From Motacilla alba alba (lineage: Eukaryota; Chordata; Aves; Passeriformes; Motacillidae): DNA of 64,000 nucleotides. The notes beneath the pieces were generated by a model. That model did no database searches and had not been told where the DNA came from. It was given only the letters and a program-made list of their open reading frames with translations. The position numbers and the translations under genes were made by a program. The DNA is taken from contig NC_052032.1 of assembly GCF_015832195.1 (NCBI RefSeq), positions 3,664,618 to 3,728,617 of the forward strand. The letters are read 5' to 3'. Positions 23,001 to 34,759 of the stretch are shown here, in pieces (position 1 is the stretch's first letter; each line of letters opens with the position of its first letter).

Positions 23001-26000
23001 TGCTATCTGAGGCCAAGCTGACCTCAGCTACTTAATCCTGCAAAGTTGGATGTTATAATAGAAGTGGAAGCTTAGTTTTGTCCCCAGCGGTGCCACCTTG
23101 GGTGACATCTCTGTGATCCCTCTGCCCTGCAGCCACTAACAATGGAAAAAGCATTCTCTGCTTCCTTTTCCTCCAGAAAAAGGGCAAATCCCTGTACCTA
23201 CCACAGAATTCAAGACCCACAATTTTCCTCATCGACCACGTTGAGTTCACCCCATTCCATGCTCACTCACCCCATGCAATGTTGCCTTCTGGGGGTACAA
23301 CAAGGCCCTCTGTTCCCAGGCTTCCCAGGAAAAACCGGGTGAGGAACGCCCTCCCCAGCACAGCACTAAGAGCTGGAAGGGCAATGCAATTAGCTAAGTG
23401 GAAATTTTCAGTTCAATTAATTCAACCATGAAAAGAGCACCAGAAAACTGGTAAAAAACAACAACCAAATGTGGTCAGAGAAAGGTAAAATAGATGCAGA
23501 TTTAAGGAGAAAAAGAAAAATACACTAACTTTTTTTTTTTTTTTGAAACTTACCCAGTCAACTCCAAAACCATGAAAGTATAAAGAAAAAAAGCCCTTTA
23601 AAACAAAGCACCCTGTGGCAGGGGTATGTTCACACACACTGGCTTCACCTACAGCAGAGGAAAACTCTTCCTCCTCACCGACCTTCCCTCTTCCTTCTGT
23701 GTCTACCCAAAACACCCCAGCAGTGCAGGAGGTGCAGCAGCCAGGTGACAGAGCCATGGACTTCCACTGTGAAAAACTGGGATCATGCCGATGCCAGACA
23801 GCAGCCCTTGCACAGCCTGAAGGGTTTTATTGTCACTAAGGACCGACTCAAAGAGCTGGACACGGTATTACGACTCAGGTGAGGTGAAAGCTCCCAGGTG
23901 AACTCCAGAAAAGCCTCACCAGCAAAACTGATGCTCCACAGGCACCACAGGGCAGTCAGACAGGACAAGGTGAAAGCAGAGGTGTCCTGGCAAAAGCAGG
24001 GACCACGGATGAGCCCAGCTGAGCCTCAGCTCTCCTCCCTCAGGGAGCTCTGGCTAACTCGGGGCACAGCCAAGACTTCCACACCACAAGAACTGCATCC
24101 CCAGTAGGCAGCACATCCCGATGAACAGCACATCGTGTCTCAGGAGAAGGACCATTATGGGTTATTTCTTCCCAAATCCAGAGTGTTTTTAAAGCCCTGC
24201 CCCAGGAGAGGGCACCAGACCCCCTCTCTGTGCACAGCAGCCACCCCCAAGGCCACCTCCCAGCCCCCGGGCTGGGCACACAGCACGGTCCGGCCGCCAA
24301 ACCCACACCCCAGCCCCTGCCCTGCTGCCTCTGCCCAGGGCATCGCTCCCCGCTTCTGGGGCAGCCAGGCTGGGATGCTCCGGGGCTGCGTTTCAGGATC
24401 AATAAACGCTCTGGAATGCAGCATCCCTCCCTGCAGGGCTGCCAGCCCCCAGCAGAGACCTCTTCCTTCCAGCCCTCCCCTCCCACCCTCGGCTCTCTCC
24501 AGCCTCGCTCTCCCTCAATTATTTATGAGCTCTGAATGTGCTTCACTCCACAGAAGTGCTTAGGGAGAAAGGTTGTATGAAAGAGTCATTAGACAAAATA
24601 AAGTTATATGGCACTGTAAATAGAGAGGGTGGTGTGGTTTGGTGGTGGTTTTTTTAAAAGTCAATCTACTTGGGAAAACCACCTTTCCCAGAGCTGCTGG
24701 AAACACTCAGGGCTAAATCAGATTTAATGAGGAGCAATGGGCAGCAGCTTATGCACACTCCGAGCAGGGAAGAAAAGCAAGGCAAAGTTTATCCCAGATT
24801 TGTTTCCCTGGGGCTGGGGATCAAGTTTGGATGGTTTATCCCATCCTTCTGAAGGAAGAGCACTCAGAAACCCTTTCAGGGCCTTTCCATAGAGGAGGAA
24901 ATCCTTCTGCTGTCTGGAGTTCCTGCAGGGAGAGTGCTCCAGCTGTAGGGCTTTGATGAGGTTAAACATTAATTAAATCAAAACACAAGAAAATAATTAC
25001 ACACATGCATCCATCAGGCTGACTTGTCACTACCCAGAAACAAAGTTGGATGCAAACTCCATCAGCAGAACTGTCACGAGGCCGTTAGGAGGAAATGAAT
25101 GTATCCCAAATGGACAATTTCATTTAGGGGGAGGAAAAAACACCTCTCATGGATTGCAATGGATTAATGAGGCAAAGGGTTTATGCTTGCAATGGGATGG
25201 AAAATGTAAACATCCCAAGTTGTGGTATCATCCTTTACCCTGAAGGGCTCTTTGCACTCCAGCCACTTGCCTGCCGGAGGCACGGGTAACCACAGGCTGC
25301 AAGAACAAAACCTCCAGCACAGAAGGAGCCAGGGAATGGGCAGGGAAAGGCATGGATCAGCTCAGCAACAGCACCCAGCCGCCATCTCTACAAGGAAAAA
25401 GATATTTGGATTAAGAGGAAAGAGGATGGATGGGATGGGGCTGTGCAGAGCGAGATCTCCACTGGAGACACTGGGACTACCTGGCTTTTTGGGGGTTTCT
25501 GAGGAGTGAGAGCTTGAAATCTCTTCTTTAGGGTGTGCTGGTGAGGGATCCCCGTGGCTGGAGACACTGGGAGTCAGAGTGCCCTCCTGAAGCCTGTGGG
25601 GTACATTCTGCCTCAGGCTCCTCACCCCTCACAGACTCTGGGTACAAAGCAATCTCATCTTCTCATACTGAGGACACCAGTGGGGAGAGATGGAGAGAGA
25701 CCAACGGTGCTCTTGTCCTGATAACCACTGGTTTTCCCATGGTCACTGATAGGCAGAGGAGCCCTGGGGAGGTGGGAAGTGGGGTGGGGGTGTCTCCAGA
25801 GACTGGGGACAAGCCAGGCTGGCTCAGGGCCACTCTGCTCCCACTCAGCCAGAGGCTCTGCCTGCAGCTGGGCACTGTGTCGCCTCCTAAGCTCAGCTGC
25901 AAGGATTAACTGAGTTGTTCCATTAGTGACCAAAAAGCCTCTTACCTCCAGTTCAGAAATGAAATAAAAACACACTCAAAAGAAAAAAAAAAGAAAAAAA

Positions 26001-26837
26001 AAGAAGCTGGAGCAGGGAATCAAGGAACCTTTCCCTGACAGTCCCTGTGGACCCCAGAGCACCCACACTAAAATCCAGAGACATGTATTTGAATAACTAC
26101 TAAAAAACAAACCAAATAATTTAAACCAGTTAAAGAGTCAGAACATTTTCTTCACACTAAGTAAATAATTTATGGGCAGAGCTATAATAAAAAAAAAAGC
26201 CCTCTCCAGGCCTGTATCGCAGGAAAACATATCAGGAATAAAAGATCACATTTCAGACTCATAAATAAATGAAAAACAAAACCAAGAGTAAACAGAGAGA
26301 AAATTATTTCCTTCCCAGCTCCCAGAGCTGACACAAAGACCCTCAGTGCACTGGGCAGATCATAGCCAAAGGACCTTCATCACCATCACCCCTGAAGGGA
26401 TCTGGTATCTCCTCCTCCTCCAGAGATGGAGACCTGGACACAAACCCTTGGCACAGCCTTTTGCATGGTACAGCTTTTAGATCCAGGCTCCTAAAGCTCC
26501 CAAACACTGGGAAAGCAGAAAGAAGAGATGTCCCAACAATGTGAGTGACAGCCAAAATGGATTTCACCTCTTCATGAAACTAAAACCTGACAAGGAACTC
26601 TTTCATTGTGTTTTAGCTGGGGCAGCTGACGGGGACTTTGGGCTTTCAGCAGAATCCTTGGAGGGGACACAGTGTGACACAACTCACAGAAACCTCCACC
26701 AGGCCCCCCAGAGGATGCTGTGTGGGGTTTGTCCCTCTCTCACCCCACCACAGACGAGCTCAGGTGTCCCCACGCTCAGCAGTGAGGGTGAGGAGGCTCC
26801 CACCTTCCTCTCCAGCCAAGCTCCTCTGGCCATGGCT

Positions 26838-27530
26838 GATGCCTTGGAGTGGCTGCCTAGAACAGAGGCTAGACAGGATTAAGATAATAAGAGTTGGTAT
26901 TTGTAGTAATTACATATCCTCTGAACAGAGAGAGACATAGTTCTCTCAGGATTTTAGAAGCTGGGGGAAACTTAGAAGAAAGAATTCAACCAATTATTAT
27001 CTCTCTTTCTGTAACCATTGTTTATAGATATGATTCTCCAGAGTGTGCTATTCATAGTTCACCAAGAGTGTGAGAGGAGATTCCTAAAGGCCAATCACCA
27101 CCATTGTTTCTACAAGAACTGTAGATTTCTAACAATAAAGTGTCTTTCCATGCCTTCTGCTGATGGAGTCTCCGTATCACCTTTGGCTGTCCCTGATACC
27201 CCTTGGGTGATAAGTATTTATTAAAGGCCTTCAACAGCCACACCTTGGGCAATCAAAGCCTCCCAGAGGCTGCACCCAAGCTGGACAATGGTCATAATTT
27301 CTTCAGACAGATATAAATTAGGTCTATTTGCATATCAGGGGTCAGTTCTCCAATTACAGCTTCAGATAATGACATCATACACCCCCAATATACCCCAATT
27401 CACTTCTGTTTGTCCTTTTTGTGGTCTGAGGTAGAGGGTGCCCTTGGATCTCAGGCTTAGAAGGATTGCTTTTTCTGAACAAAACGTGAAGACAGTTGTC
27501 AACGCTTCATATGGAGTTCAGACTTATACA
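26838..27530 (-). mobile_element. Older LTR, split by a 0.3 kb insertion
   Basis: The pieces 26838-26891 and 27215-27530 read as one LTR. They contain 'gccttggagtggctgcctag', 'aacagaggctagacaggatt', then after the interruption 'tatttattaaaggccttcaa' and 'tctatttgcatatcaggggt'. These segments are familiar from a songbird endogenous retrovirus LTR. On the minus strand AATAAA lies at 27222-27217, so the LTR sense is minus, the same as ASTN2. The outer edges are approximate. No internal retroviral sequence adjoins it. Confidence 0.65.
26892..27209 (+). mobile_element. Unclassified 318-bp insertion flanked by ATAAG duplication
   Basis: This segment interrupts the LTR around it. It is flanked by ATAAG at 26887-26891 and ATAAG at 27210-27214, a plausible 5-bp target duplication. 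It has AATAAAG at about 27134, followed by GT-rich sequence, which suggests a plus-sense LTR with its poly(A) signal. Its ends are not a clear TG...CA, so the exact edges or the class may be wrong. I cannot name the family. Confidence 0.5.
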
Positions 27531-27536
27531 CCAATG

Positions 27537-27892
27537 TGTCACCATGATATTTTCTGAAAAATCCTCTTTGCCCAGGATTTTCTCCTGGGCAGCTGAGAAG
27601 CCTCAGTTTCTCCCGGTTGCGCTGCTTTGGAATGTGGTTGGAGATTGTTTATCCAAAATGTGAATTGTTTTAACTTAATGGCCAATCATGGGCCAGCTGT
27701 GTCAGACTCTCTGAGGAGTCACAGGTTTTTATTATTCATTCTCTTCTAGCCTTCGGATGTATCCTTTTCTCTATTCTTTAGTACAGTTTTAGTATAGCAT
27801 GAATAGAATGGAATGGAATGGAATAATAAATCAGCCTTCGGAGAACTTAGAGTCAAATTCATCTCTTCCCTCGTCCTGGGGTCCTCACCACA
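27537..27892 (+). mobile_element. Solo LTR (passerine ERV type)
   Basis: A 356-bp unit starting TGTCACCATG and ending CCTCACCACA, so it has TG...CA termini. It is flanked by CCAATG at 27531-27536 and CTAATG at 27893-27898, a 6-bp target duplication with one mismatch. A TATA-like 'agtatagcatgaatag', a short GAATG expansion, AATAAATCAGCC and the 'cttcggagaacttagagtca' segment run toward the right, giving plus sense, antisense to ASTN2. A 6-bp duplication is usual for beta-retrovirus-like (ERVK) elements. Confidence 0.85.
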
Positions 27893-27898
27893 CTAATG

Positions 27899-28359
27899 TC
27901 TCACCATGATACTTTTATGACAATCCTTTGCTAGGATTTTTCTCCTATTCTAGCTGAGAAGCCTCGGAAAGGAAATCTAAACAATAACTATCTGATGGCT
28001 GTGGAATATGGTCTGGAGGTTGTTTACCAACAGGAGCACCTTTGATTGGTCTCACATTGAGTGTTTCTACTTAATGACCAACCATGGTTCAGCTGTGTCG
28101 ACTCTCTGGGAGTCACGGGTTTTTGTTATTCATTCCTTTCTATTCCTTTCCAGCCTTCTGATGAATCCTTTCCCTCTATGAGAGATCTCTCATGATGACC
28201 TCTCATCATGATCTGATGAATCCTTTCTCCCTATTCTTTTAGTATAGTCTTAGTACAGCATTTTTGATATAATGCATATCATAATGTAATAAATCAGCCT
28301 TCTGAAACGCGGAGTCCAGATTCTCATCTCTTCCCTTGTCCTGGGACCCCTGGAACACA
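27899..28359 (+). mobile_element. Second adjacent LTR of the same family
   Basis: It begins TCTCACCATG (TG mutated to TC) and ends GGAACACA, directly next to the LTR at 27537-27892 with only the 6-bp duplication between. It has AATAAATCAGCC and 'cttctgaaacgcggagtcca', hence plus sense. It is longer than its neighbour because of an internal duplication with palindromic filler at about 28158-28235. Its right edge lies 60 bp from the exon at 28420. No target duplication is seen for this copy. Confidence 0.85.
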
Positions 28360-28419
28360 GTCACACTACGGCAGTAGAGGATGTGTAAACCATAAAAGCC
28401 CCAGTGCGTGGGCACGTAC

Positions 28420-28569
28420 CTCGGGGCCGGCTGCGGCGCTTGCGTCGGCCCACGGAGGCGCTGCGCAGAGCGGGCTGCAGCTGCCCGATCTCGATGGGCG
28501 TGTTGGTGCGGAAGCTCTCCTTGAACTTCTGCATCAGCGACTCCACCGTCTCCTGCGTCACCTCGGGAG
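28420..28569 (-). CDS. ASTN2: Astrotactin-2 exon, cytoplasmic loop with basic cluster
   Basis: This 150-nt exon encodes 49 whole codons plus a split alanine codon at entry and a split glycine codon at exit (phase 1 both sides). The acceptor is ...GGTGTTGCAG before 28569 and the donor is GTACGT from 28419. The product begins PEVTQETVESLMQKFKESFR, then TNTPIEIGQLQPALRSASVG, and ends RRKRRSRPR. The first 20 residues are predicted helical and amphipathic. The end is a strong basic cluster. In the family this belongs to the cytoplasmic loop between the membrane helices. The TQETVESLMQKFKESF core is effectively identical to other vertebrate ASTN2 and absent from ASTN1. The basic cluster could act as a trafficking or cleavage signal, but that is inference. 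Confidence 0.96.
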
Positions 28570-31500
28570 CTGCAACACCAGCAAAGGGGCTGTGGTTACT
28601 AAACAGCCGGGCCACCGCGTCCCCACTGCCCACGAAACCCTTCCTTGTGGAAGCTGGAGATGAGTCCTGGGGCAGGAGCTCTGCCAGGAACCTCTGACTT
28701 CACCCACTGGGACCCATCCAGCACTTTTCAGATCTTACCAAAGCCACCCATGCTAGAAAATTGTGAGTTTGCAGAAATTGCATTTTCCACACTGCTTGCC
28801 AGCATTTTGGATTGTTCCTTGCCTCTCCCCCATGTGCACTTGGAAGTGTCATGCCCTTATCCAGCCTGAAAGGTCCAAATCATTCAGGGCACTGAGCTGG
28901 CTTTGGGTCAGGCTTGACTTGACACCAGAAGCTCAGAACTGTACCCCAACCTTGGCAGTCTTTTAGGGCAGCAGGAACTCTCCAACAGGCAAGTTTGGGA
29001 TTATTGGGAGGGCTGGGGTGGGCGTCAGGCAAAGAGCAGCTGGTCCAGGAATGCTCTGAGCTGCAGCAGGATTCCTTGGGGTCTCCCAGAGGCTGCACCC
29101 AAGTGCTGGGATGCAGCACCTGATGTCAGGAAACAACTTCCAGCAGTGCCCCACAGCATGTGCCACATAATACTGATATATACTCTTCTTCTTGCTCTCA
29201 TACACCCTCAACTCAGTAATGCCAAAAAATTTCCCAGAACTTCCAATGAACCTCTCCACCTGCACAATGGGCAGGAACAGGAAATCTTGAAACCAGTCAC
29301 AAAAAACAAAGATGAAATTTGGGATCAAAAGGCCTGTCCTGAAGGACACAGAGGTCTCCCAGGTTCAACATTGGTACAGCTTCTGTCAGCTCCTTAAAAC
29401 TCATTAGCAGAACATAACCTCTGTCCCATCTCCATTTCCAGAGTCATAAAGTCCCCCCCATGAGCTCCAGAGGCTCCCCCCCTGCAGCATGGCTGTGTGG
29501 AGATGGCAGGGAGGGATGCCAGGTCCTAGAGCCACCACATATCCCACCTGGAGAAGGGATAAGTGAGCACCCTGGAGCTGCCAGCCTGCCGTGAGTTGTT
29601 ATGTATCACCCCATCACATCTCCTGGATCCAGAGACATCAGAGGTGCACGACGCTCCTCAGGCAGCCAGCAAGCTCAGGGTGCAGAACTGCTCTGCACCA
29701 CAGACACCAGCTCCCTTCCCAGGGTGGCGCAGGGAATTTAGAGTTAGAACAGAAGCTGGCCACGCAGAATGAGGCATTTGAAATTCTAGGCAAGGATTTC
29801 ACATAAACACGGAATCTGCAGCACACAGTCCAACAGCCAGCCATGCTGCAGGGAACCCTCAGCACCCAGTGCCACACCAGGCCATGGAGCAGGTTCCCTT
29901 CCTTCTTGCTAAATCCCACACATAGACACACAGTTTGTGCTGATTGGGAGTGGGGCTGGCCCAGCCTCACCCCCAATGGGCGCAGCTGTGAGAGGCAGGT
30001 GAGCAGCACTGACAGCAGTGAGCCATGGAGTGCCCAGGGGTGCTGAGCAGCCACCAAAGGGAGCAGAGGGACACAGGGGCAGTACATGGACATGAGGGGT
30101 ATAAAAGGTTGGGCTGAAGAACAAGAAGGGTGGACACTTGCAGCCTTCTGAAGAGGTCTGGTGTTGTTCTGTATGGGTTGAGGCTTTCTGATATTGTATG
30201 GTGACACTCTGTGTAGTGTGGCTGTCTCAACTGTGGCATATGCTGTGACACCCACAGGTGATGAGGTGATGTCCTCAGCCTCTCCAGGGTGCTTTCCTAC
30301 CCCTCTGGGCTGCAGAGATGATTCTGAACTCTGCTGGGGCCACTGGGAGAGGGAGAACCAGAGAGCAGATCGGGAGGGCTTGGGAGAGGATCCCTCAACC
30401 CAGTGCTGCTGTGCTGGGAGAGCATCCACCCAGCCACACCAGGCAACAGGGAAACAAGGATCAAACACCCTGCCTGAGGTAAGCAGCAGCAAGGGGAGCC
30501 ATTTCAGGAAAGCTCCAGAAAGAGAGGGAGCTAAGGGACCAGCTGTGTAATATCTTTGAATTTTCCAGTACCAAGCTCCCCCAGGAACCACAGACCAAAG
30601 ACAGAGCTCCCCAAAGCCCCCAACATTTACAGCAGGCACAGCTGAATCCTGCAGTGTCAGGTGCCCCAGCAGGCAGCATCACAAGAGGAAAAAAATATAT
30701 CCAGAGCAGGGAAAGGTCTCCAAAGAGCATCCAGTCCCATCCCCACAGCACACATTCCCCCTGAGGTGCCAGGGAAGGATGCTGTGGCAGCACTGAGGTG
30801 GCTCAGCCTCCTGCTGCCACGTTCACAGGGGGAAGCCTGACCCTGCAGCTCCCTTGCCCAGCAGAATGTGTGGCAGAGCCTCCCCTGAGCAGATGGAGAG
30901 TTAGCCAGACCCTGGGGCTGTGTGATACGGGACTTGTGGAGGTGGAGCAGGGAGCTCTGGAGTGGCTTGCACAGCTGAGGCTTATTTACCAAAAGGAGGC
31001 CAGGAGGAGAGCACAGAGGGAGGAGGGGACCATGCTTTCAGCGAGGTCACAGCAGTCTCGTGGCTCCTGCTGGGCTGATGGGACCGTGGTGACTGTACCC
31101 ATCTGGCTGGCACAGCCATCCTGGGGCAGCAGCTCCCACACCTGTCAGTGGAGCAAACACCAAGAGGGAGGGAGGGACGGGGTCCCTCGGCCATCAGCTG
31201 TTTGGGATGATGCTACAAATACTGCAGGGACTGGGAGCAAAGGGCTGGTGCAGCTCTCTGCTCTGCACAGGTGTGCCAGCACATCGCTGGCTTCTCTGAG
31301 CCCCTGAGCTCAGGGGTTTGGAAAAAGGAAACGAGAAAGGGAAGCAGGAGGGAGGAGAGAAAAGTAAAGCAGGGAGAAAAAAAAAGGGGGAAAAAATGAA
31401 GGGAAAATGAGAAAATACCCTTGTTGACATGATGTCAGCAGGCAGAGTTTGGCATGGGTGGGCAGCATAGAAAAAAATCCTCAGTGACAAATGAAAGACA

Positions 31501-31793
31501 GCAGAGCTTCAACTGTGTGAGCATGAGGGTTGAAGGATGAAGGGAGAGCCCTTCATGCACTGCCAGCAGTGCCAAAAAGGAGAGAGAAGAGACCACTGCA
31601 CCATAATGGAATGAGACAGCACTTGCTGGGGCTGTTCATCACATCCACGAGAGAGACAGGCCACTGCAAAGCAAACTGCCCTCTGGGCCTCCCCTCAGCA
31701 GCCCTTGGAGGTTCCAACTGGTCAGAAAAGGATGGGAAGAAGCACTACTGTAGGGTAGACAATGGCGTTAATAATTTGCTTTAACTACAGACC

Positions 31794-31866
31794 AGCCCTG
31801 CACTGGTCAGGCAGTTGGACTAGCTGATCCTCGTAGATCACTTCCAACTGAACTGCTCTGTTCTAC
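31794..31866 (+). mobile_element. CR1 LINE 3' end, short
   Basis: The order 'ggcagttggactagctgatc', 'agatcacttccaactgaact' and 'gctctgttctacac' is that of a CR1 3' terminus of the 'ttggactagatgatc' subfamily. Only about 70 bp can be recognised. It is antisense to ASTN2. Confidence 0.7.
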
Positions 31867-34410
31867 ACAACCCTGCAAGCCCCCCTGGACTGCCCGTGCC
31901 AAACACAGGCTCAGCCAGCAGCTGCTGGCACCTCCACAGCTCCCACATGCTGCTCCCCAGCACGACACAGCCACGTCAGCAGTGCCCAGGCACCAGCTCC
32001 TCCCAGCGCTGGCCGAACACGAGACATTCCAGAGGCGACAGGACTGTCCTCCCCTCCAGCACAGCTTGCCAAACGCCTTCTCTCCCCTCCCCAGCTCCCA
32101 GGATAAATCCACCCGGGCTGCTGAGCTCACATCTTCGTCACTGTGCTGAGAGATTCTCCATCCAGCCAGGCAGAGGTGGTGGGATCCACCCCGAGGTTTG
32201 GCACAAGGCTATGATCTCCATCTCCCCCCAGGAGCAGGGGAATCACGAGGCTCTCCAGCCCCCACAAAATCAGCTTCCCTCTCTGGCAGCTCTTTAAGGA
32301 CACAGCTGAAGGTCACCCTACCTTTGCAAAGCACAGCACACATTCCTGCTGAACACCTCCCTCCTGTCCACCCCCATATTCTATTTGAAAAGCGAATTGC
32401 TCTCCTTATGGCTCCCCTATTCGTTTGCACGTCTCCCACAAAACAATTCCTACCCAGAGCCATTCTCTCCTCCTTCCTTTCTGCTGGCACAAATTGCAGT
32501 GGGAAAATATGTTGTTTGGCTTAAAAATTACAACAACAACAACAAAAAAAGTAGTCATCAGCTGAACAATATGAGCAATGTTTGGGTAAAAATGCGTTGC
32601 AATGGAGATGGGAAGCAGCAGCATTCATCCCAGCACAGCCAGGAGAGCTGCACCCTCCAGACACGCTGGGTGGGTATGGGGGGCTGGTCTGGGGACATGC
32701 CACAAGCAGGATCTCACCATCCCAAGAGGGATTCCACATCTCAGAGTCCCAGGCTTGGATCAGTACCATCACCCACAGCCCCTATTTGAGAGATGAACTA
32801 TTTGTGAGCCCCCACCAGCTGCACCAAAACCCTTCTGACTATGCAACCTGTTCCCAGCCAGCAAAGCCAGGCAGTGATGGAAATACCCCTTAGATCTCAA
32901 AAAAAAAGCTTTCACATTTGCTGAGGTGTTTTAGTCTTCAGACATGGCCTTGAGGACCCCAGTGGAGCAGCTTCTCCCCAAACCAGGCTCAAACCTCGTG
33001 GTGCCATTGGGTGGTGGCAGAGCTGGACAGTCCTACAGCGTGGGTTTTACACCTTATTAAAACAGAACAGTGAGGTTTATGGTCTGCAAAGGTGCCAGCT
33101 TCCCTGAGCCTCAAAGTCTTTGGTGTCTGGCTTAAAGGTTCTTTTCCTGGAGCCACAACCATCCGTGCTCTCCTCACACAACACCTGCATGCCCACAGCT
33201 GCAGGAGGATGACTGGCAAGGCAACAGCAGCTTCTATCAGAGCTTCCCACACCAGGCATGGACTAAAACACATTTCTATAAAATACAGGTTTTTAAGCAT
33301 CTGGTTTTCCCATTTCTCTCTTTGATTTCTGGCTGTCAGAAGGCAAGTTATTGATCCCTCAATATTAACAGTGGCCACAACACTCCCAGAGTTTCAGGGA
33401 GAGGAATAACTACGGAGCATCTCAAGAGCTGCTCGACTGAGCATTTTGCAACAAGACAAACTCAATCAAGGATTAAATAGAAAAAGTTTGGACACAATTA
33501 GACGCCAAGATCAGTGGGGTTTCTACCTCCTGCCCTGCATGGTCACGTGGAGGATGCAGCCCCCTCACCTCAGACACTTGCCCTTCTCAAAGACTCTCCT
33601 ACCCTTTCACTGCCTACTTCCAGTATTTTTCACATCTGCTTTTTCTAGGCACAGGGCAGGGGACTCTCCTGGGAACCACTGACGTGGGCTCTAAAGGTCT
33701 GATACATCATCACGTTCCCAACACACCACGGGAACACCAGGAAAGTGCCAGTTTAATAACGTTATAATTGTTTCCTCCAAATCAACTCCCTGATATTCAG
33801 CAAGCTCATTTTGATGTTTCTGGATCAATATTTTAGAAATTTCTGTTCCACAAAGTATTTCAAGAAATTGACTTTCTGATCCTATTTTGGAACAAGCATA
33901 AATTTCACAATACTGGAAGTTTTCCACATGGTGGAAACCCTGATTTCTCACCAGCTCTAAATAATGGGTGTTTGTTGCTTTCCGAAGCATGAAATAACTA
34001 ACGGTGTTTGTTCAGAGACTGGGATGTGGACTGATTTTCAACAGTGCCACCCTGAAGGTACTGAGCTCCACAAAGCACAGAGCTTTAGTAGCATAAAATT
34101 AGGTAATTACACTGATGCTGATGCGATGACAGGGGGAGAGATTTGTACAACAGCTTCGCACGTACTCAGAGGAAAACACATCTGGGGAGCCACATCCTGC
34201 CACAGAGCACGGGAATATGGCAAAGGCAGGAGGAACACTGGGAACTTCACCTCTCCATGTGCTTCTCCAGCCACCAAACCTCTCTCGAGCAGGAGAGCCT
34301 GTCCCCTTTGGTCCTCTGATCTCCAGCAGCCCATGTCAAGTGCCACATGCAGCCACTGTGTCCAAGAAACACAGGGAAGCTGCTGGTTGCATTCCACAAC
34401 CTACTCAGGA

Positions 34411-34510
34411 CATATATATATATCTGTTTTATTTAAATACATGTATATAAACATATCTCCATATATATACTTTCATTTAAATGTATATCTCTCTCTATAT
34501 ATGGATATAT
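34411..34510. repeat. AT-rich simple repeat (TATATA)
   Basis: Alternating TA runs are separated by 'ctgttttatttaaatac' and 'tttcatttaaatgtat'. No transposon body is visible. Confidence 0.85.
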
Positions 34511-34716
34511 ACAAAAAACATCAAAAGCAAGGATGACGGAGGATCTCCAAATAGCTCTTTGATGAAGTGGGGCTCTCACACAGCAACAGAAGGAGAGAGG
34601 AACCCAGGAGCATTTTGAAAACAGCCTTATATTCCATGTTGACTTTTTTTGTTTCTTCTCTCTCCTGGCCCTTTTTGTTGAGTTTTAAAATAGAGGCTGT
34701 ATACATTTTTTTAGCA

Positions 34717-34759
34717 CAGCTATTAATACATAGCTATTAATACACAGCTATTAATACAT
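34717..34759. repeat. 14-bp tandem repeat, 3 copies
   Basis: AGCTATTAATACA(T/C) occurs three times in a row. It sits in an AT-rich stretch with further TTAATA motifs downstream to about 34790. Confidence 0.9.

Larger units (their letters stand above)
20007..28419 (-). other. ASTN2: ASTN2 intron, 8.4 kb
   Basis: This intron joins the 28420-28569 exon to the 19899-20006 exon. It begins GTACGT at 28419 and ends in ...TTGCCTGCAG. The stretch 26838-28359 is almost wholly LTR sequence. The segment 22560-22760 (TAAT-rich, with 'gcattaatttggcggggagc') is unique and might be conserved. I see nothing else identifiable in 20007-26837 beyond short A runs at 23530 and 25980. Its open frames are short and unlike any family I know. 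Confidence 0.93.

Noticed and set aside
27537..28359. A provirus with two LTRs and a deleted interior
   Set aside because: The left LTR has its own 6-bp duplication (CCAATG/CTAATG) right at the junction, so separate insertions explain the arrangement better. LTR-LTR recombination would leave one LTR, not two adjacent ones.
29638..30639. 333-codon minus-strand open frame
   Set aside because: No motif or family resemblance and a shifting Cys/Trp/Pro-rich composition. It has no plausible splice context with the ASTN2 exons.
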